The notes under the pieces are model-generated. The model did no database searches and had not been told where the DNA came from. It saw nothing but the letters and a program-made list of their open reading frames with translations. A stretch of 35,795 nt of DNA, taken from NCBI GenBank assembly GCA_001567485.1, contig JZRA01000145.1, positions 1 through 35,795 of the forward strand. The letters run 5' to 3'. The translations under genes and the position numbers were made by a program. This DNA comes from Chloroflexi bacterium OLB13. Its GTDB lineage: Bacteria > Chloroflexota > Anaerolineae > Aggregatilineales > Phototrophicaceae. Position 1 is the first letter of the stretch. Every line of letters starts with the position of its first letter. Below are positions 32,623 to 35,795 of this stretch, piece after piece.

Positions 32623-33734
32623 CAGGGGCCTCCTACCAATACGAACGGCGTCTTCAGGATCGAGGCGTCGTCCAGCCATGCCTTGCCCTGCCCCGATGCG
32701 CTGATCGTCACCTTGACTTTGTTGACCGTCCCGACCGCCTGTGCCGCCGCGCTCACGGTCTGCCATCCATCGGCCGCGGCGAAGCAGTCGGTCGTCGTTG
32801 CCGTGCTCTTTGCGACGTCGGCGTACTTCACGACAAGCTTGACCAGAACGCACGTATCGCCGTTGGTGAGCACACGAACCGACCCCGTCACCGTGTCCAT
32901 CAACGAGACCGGCGGCGAAACGATCTTCGACTTGAGCTTTTTATCCGTGACGCCCTGCTTGAGCTTCACGACACAGCCGTTCGACCCCGCCGGCGCGTCA
33001 CACGTCTGCTTGTCGCCCGGCTGCCAGCCCACCGCATTCCAAAAATCCGGCACGCTGTCGGCATCCGCATCCATCTCAAACCCGCCATTGATCGCCAGCT
33101 CGACCGCGCCAATCGTTCGCGAATCCGACTCGCGATAGTTGGCGACGGTGATGCGGTTGGCGTTGAGCGCGTCGATCTGCGGCGTGGTAAACGGCGGCAG
33201 CGCATCGACGCCGAGCGCGCGCGTCGTCCACCGGATCGCAGCCTGCGTCTCGATGTAGCGCATTTCGAGGATCATAAACCCGAGGTCGTCATCAAACGGC
33301 GGGACAGAATGCCCGTTGCCGTCATAGATGGCAAACCACGCGCCTGCGACCAGCACAACGATGTCCGCGGCGTAGGCGCTGCGCAGCGCGTGAACCTCGT
33401 CCAGCACGCCGTCTATCGTGCCGGTCAGCGCGTTGAGGTCGGTGTTCGGATCGCCGTTGACCTGCTCAAGAAAGAATACCGGCTGATACCCGACGATCCG
33501 CACCTGCGTGTTGACGCCGGCCGTCGCATACGCCTGATTCACGCTGTCGAACGCCGCCTCGATAAATCCCACGGCCAGCTGATCGGTCCCGCCGGCTATC
33601 GCGCGCGCATTGTGACCGATCAGCACCAGCACGTCGATCTGGCTGCCGTCGTCAGGGCTGGCGCGCACGACGGACGTGAACCCCGCGATCATCACAATTA
33701 CGGCCAACAGCCCTCGAAGCGCACGAACTCGCAT
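32622..33734 (-). CDS. Metzincin-like paralogue without a zinc site
   Basis: A 370-residue exported protein (signal peptide LRGLLAVIVMIAGFTSVVRA, cleaved at ~25). It is clearly related to the frame-broken protease downstream: IDVLVLIGHNARAI, SVNQAYATAGVNTQVRIVGY and YAADIVVLVAGAW match the same blocks there, and NANRITVANYRESDS matches its QYPIANYR. The zinc helix that should follow is missing: the ~70 residues between GNGHSVPP and the end block contain no HExxH, and the catalytic domain is about 60 residues shorter. The C-terminal domain (NGGFEMDADADSVPDFW ... CVVKLKQGV) is a jelly-roll-like module also present in the neighbour. It is therefore a probable non-proteolytic paralogue, perhaps a binding or regulatory protein. 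Confidence 0.72.
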   Translation of the reverse strand: MRVRALRGLLAVIVMIAGFTSVVRASPDDGSQIDVLVLIGHNARAIAGGTDQLAVGFIEAAFDSVNQAYATAGVNTQVRIVGYQPVFFLEQVNGDPNTDLNALTGTIDGVLDEVHALRSAYAADIVVLVAGAWFAIYDGNGHSVPPFDDDLGFMILEMRYIETQAAIRWTTRALGVDALPPFTTPQIDALNANRITVANYRESDSRTIGAVELAINGGFEMDADADSVPDFWNAVGWQPGDKQTCDAPAGSNGCVVKLKQGVTDKKLKSKIVSPPVSLMDTVTGSVRVLTNGDTCVLVKLVVKYADVAKSTATTTDCFAAADGWQTVSAAAQAVGTVNKVKVTISASGQGKAWLDDASILKTPFVLVGGP

Positions 33735-33783
33735 CAGCCCCCCATTCCGTCCGCATCCATCATAGCACGGGCAGCGAATTCGT

Positions 33784-35661
33784 TCATCGCACCGGGCCTA
33801 CGCCAACCTGACGCTCCGCGCCCGTCCCGGTCACAACGGTCAGCGGCCCATCGCCGGTCTGCGCGCCGTACAGCGCGATGCTGAGATACGCGCCGTCCAG
33901 CGATGCCACGCCGACCGGCTGCGTGATCGTGGCGCTCACACGCGATCCCGGCGGCCAGCACGTCGCGGGGACGGTCACGCCGTCGGCATTGTGGGGCTGC
34001 TGCGGTTCGCCAGCGACCGGATCGCCCGACACCGGCACGAGGATTGCCCCGATCCAATACGGTTCCGGCGCGCGCGCCAACACGTCAAACGTCAGGCGCA
34101 CGGAAAGCCGTTCTCCGTCAGACGCGGCGTCCCATCCGGTCAAGTGCGCAAACGGCGTATCGTCCGCGCCCATAAAGACGGCATCGGCGGGCCGTGCTGC
34201 GCTCGCGGAATCCGGCGACGGCGACGGCGTGACGTCCAGACCCACCACCGGAAGCGACATCGCCAGCACGAGCATCAACAGCGCGTGCGCCGCGCCGAAC
34301 ACGGCGATCTGTTCCGCGCGCGGATTGACCCGCGTCAGCCCATCAGCGCCGGCCGCGAGCAGCAGCGGCGTGAACACCAGCCATACGCGCCCGGTCTCAC
34401 CACGCGCCGTGCCGCTCAGCGTGACGATCAGCATGCCGATCAACAGCGCCGCGCTCAACGCGCCCAGCCCGCTGCGGTCACGCCAGCCGCGCACGGCGGA
34501 CACCAGTGCCGGCACGATCAGCCCGACGCCGGCCCAGACGAGCCAGTCCCACGCGTGCATGACGACCCAGAACGCGTAGGGCCGGTCGAGGTCGAGGTGA
34601 AACGCGAACGACGCCCGGATGAGATCGAGCGGAGTCAGGCCAGCAGCGATCCAGAACAGCACCCACGGCACCGCAAACCCGGCCGCGGCGAAGAGTCCGG
34701 TGCGGATCAGCGCGGCGAGCGTGCGCCGTTCGACGTGCAGGCCGAACGTCAGCGCGAACAGTCCCAAGATCAGCGGAAGCGGCGCGAATGCGAAATTGAA
34801 GAACAGCGCGATCCCCGTGACCAACCCGGCCCCGATCGCCGCAGCTGCCTGATAGCGCGCGCGTTTCGCTGAGATCGCCGCGGCCAGCAGGCTCACCGCC
34901 CACAGCGTCGCCAGCGGATACACGGTGTTCATGCTGCCGGCGAATGCAGCAAGCGCCGGTGTCAACGGCCATAAGGCGACCGCAAGATCGGCCGCCCGTT
35001 TGCCGGACAGCCGACGCATCAGCCGGTACAGCGGGATCGCGGCGAGGCCGGCCCACAGCGGCATGAGCATCCCGAACAGCGCCGCCGAGACCTGCCCCGG
35101 CGTGTACGCCAGCACGTCGAAGTTCTGGCATTGATACGGCCACAGCGCATCGCTGATCGGCCGGCTGATGGCGGGAAGCGCGTCACCCACGCCTGCCAGC
35201 AGTGCATACAGCATCGGCCAACCGGGCGGTAGGTTGCTCAAGTGTCCGCCCGCGGATTGCATTACGGCTGTCCAGTCGCGCCAGCCGCCGCCCGTCCAGT
35301 CGACGTGCGTACTTAGCCAGAACGGCCCCGTCCCGACTTTGCTGATCGTGCGCGCGAACAGCCCATATAACGCGTCACCCTCACGCGTCGCCGTGACCGC
35401 CAGCGCCAGCACGACCGCGCCGCCCGCCGACCACACGATCAGCGCACGGGAGTCGGTTCGCCCGTACAAGATCACCACGCCTATGCCGTACACCGTCACG
35501 ACAGCGGCGGGGACGATCCACGCTGTCAGCGGCAGCGGATCATACGCCCAGCGCCATCCGAAACCGCCGCGCACCCACGGCGTCAGGTCGAACGCGAAGA
35601 TCACGGCAATCGCGGCGACCAGCGCGGCCGTCGGCAGGATCCAGCGCGGCTTGCCCATCAT
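33784..35661 (-). CDS. Polytopic membrane protein, possibly a GT-C-type glycosyltransferase
   Basis: About 625 residues from the ATG at 35661 (ATG 35658 is next to it; a TTG at 35691 lies within the transposase end and is less likely). There are around eleven hydrophobic helices over residues 10-470 and a ~150-residue soluble C-terminal beta-rich domain. The first loop contains acidic residues and a conserved-looking SNLPPGWPMLYAL segment; LPPG followed by a helix is seen in GT-C membrane glycosyltransferases. No ArnT/PMT signature is certain, so the activity is only suggested. The stop lies 50 bases before the metzincin-like paralogue on the same strand, suggesting one operon. The upstream edge abuts the transposase remnant. 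Confidence 0.68.
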   Translation of the reverse strand: MMGKPRWILPTAALVAAIAVIFAFDLTPWVRGGFGWRWAYDPLPLTAWIVPAAVVTVYGIGVVILYGRTDSRALIVWSAGGAVVLALAVTATREGDALYGLFARTISKVGTGPFWLSTHVDWTGGGWRDWTAVMQSAGGHLSNLPPGWPMLYALLAGVGDALPAISRPISDALWPYQCQNFDVLAYTPGQVSAALFGMLMPLWAGLAAIPLYRLMRRLSGKRAADLAVALWPLTPALAAFAGSMNTVYPLATLWAVSLLAAAISAKRARYQAAAAIGAGLVTGIALFFNFAFAPLPLILGLFALTFGLHVERRTLAALIRTGLFAAAGFAVPWVLFWIAAGLTPLDLIRASFAFHLDLDRPYAFWVVMHAWDWLVWAGVGLIVPALVSAVRGWRDRSGLGALSAALLIGMLIVTLSGTARGETGRVWLVFTPLLLAAGADGLTRVNPRAEQIAVFGAAHALLMLVLAMSLPVVGLDVTPSPSPDSASAARPADAVFMGADDTPFAHLTGWDAASDGERLSVRLTFDVLARAPEPYWIGAILVPVSGDPVAGEPQQPHNADGVTVPATCWPPGSRVSATITQPVGVASLDGAYLSIALYGAQTGDGPLTVVTGTGAERQVGVGPVR

Positions 35662-35687
35662 GGGACTAAGTGGTACATCCGATAAGT

Positions 35688-35795
35688 TCAAGCAACATTA
35701 GGTAAGGAAGCGATACCGGATTGGCGGCGCGGATGATGACGACGGCGCTTGCCCCAGACAAACGGATGGCGATGGGCATTCCAGTAGGCGGTGGC
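35688..35795 (-). mobile_element. IS630-type transposase, C-terminal tail (5' part outside window)
   Basis: Minus strand, open from the window edge to TGA at 35688-35690, 35 codons. The peptide has YWNAHRHPFVWGKRRRHHPR followed by GIASLP, the basic ending typical of IS630/Tc1-type transposases of this phylum. Ends of the element and target duplication are outside the window or not visible. Identification rests on this short motif alone. Confidence 0.55.

Overview
The window looks like chromosomal DNA from a high-GC bacterium, most likely a member of the Chloroflexota close to Anaerolineae. This is inferred from gene style, not from a marker tree. The clues are several secreted proteins with long Thr/Pro linkers and SH3b-like domains, a lone Wzz-like protein, a HALEH-type membrane protein of the kind seen in Cyanobacteria and Chloroflexota, and a two-cluster ferredoxin fused in operon with a geranylgeranyl-reductase-family flavoprotein. 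Most of the window is housekeeping and envelope DNA. I see no prophage, CRISPR array or defence island. The only mobile-element trace is the last ~108 bases, which read as the C-terminal tail of an IS630-type transposase.

Layout. 1-330: 3' end of pth. 337-2886 (minus): an uncharacterised protein and an M1 aminopeptidase whose frame breaks at an A6/T6 run. 2965-5408 (plus): an anchored extracytoplasmic protein and gltX. 5415-8480 (minus): minC-minD-minE-rodA, with the C-terminus of minD out of frame. 8706-10141 (plus): ferredoxin plus geranylgeranyl reductase, overlapping by GTGA. 10149-13889: a secreted M23/FG-GAP protein, a Wzz-like protein and a small membrane protein. 14075-17148 (plus): translation/secretion block of tRNA-Thr(TGT), tRNA-Tyr, tRNA-Thr(GGT), rpmG, tRNA-Trp, secE, nusG, rplK, rplA, closed by a strong terminator. 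17237-19699 (minus): a membrane protein with a repeat-rich cytoplasmic part and an external SH3b domain. 19802-20431: kynB. 20554-27580 (minus): a 2077-residue alpha-2-macroglobulin-like protein and a lipoprotein translated just after it. 27719-30769 (plus): an SDR oxidoreductase, an OsmC protein, then a tightly overlapping trio of TyrA-like dehydrogenase, HALEH membrane protein and small membrane protein. 30766-35661 (minus): two tandem metzincin-like secreted paralogues (one frame-broken with an intact zinc site, one intact in frame with no zinc site) downstream of a polytopic membrane protein. 35688-35795: transposase tail.

How the genes fit together. The minCDE-rodA block couples division-site placement to cell elongation. 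The rpmG/secE/nusG/rplKA block is the usual ribosomal cluster, but it lacks tuf upstream and rplJL downstream. The ferredoxin/reductase pair has the architecture of a dedicated electron donor with its flavoenzyme. The remaining genes mostly build a cell surface rich in proteases, protease-trap-like proteins and peptidoglycan/SH3-type modules.

Caution on quality. At least three genes (the M1 peptidase, minD and the metzincin) carry single-base frame breaks. minD should not tolerate the loss of its membrane-targeting helix. Some of these breaks may therefore be assembly or sequencing errors, and read-level checking would decide.
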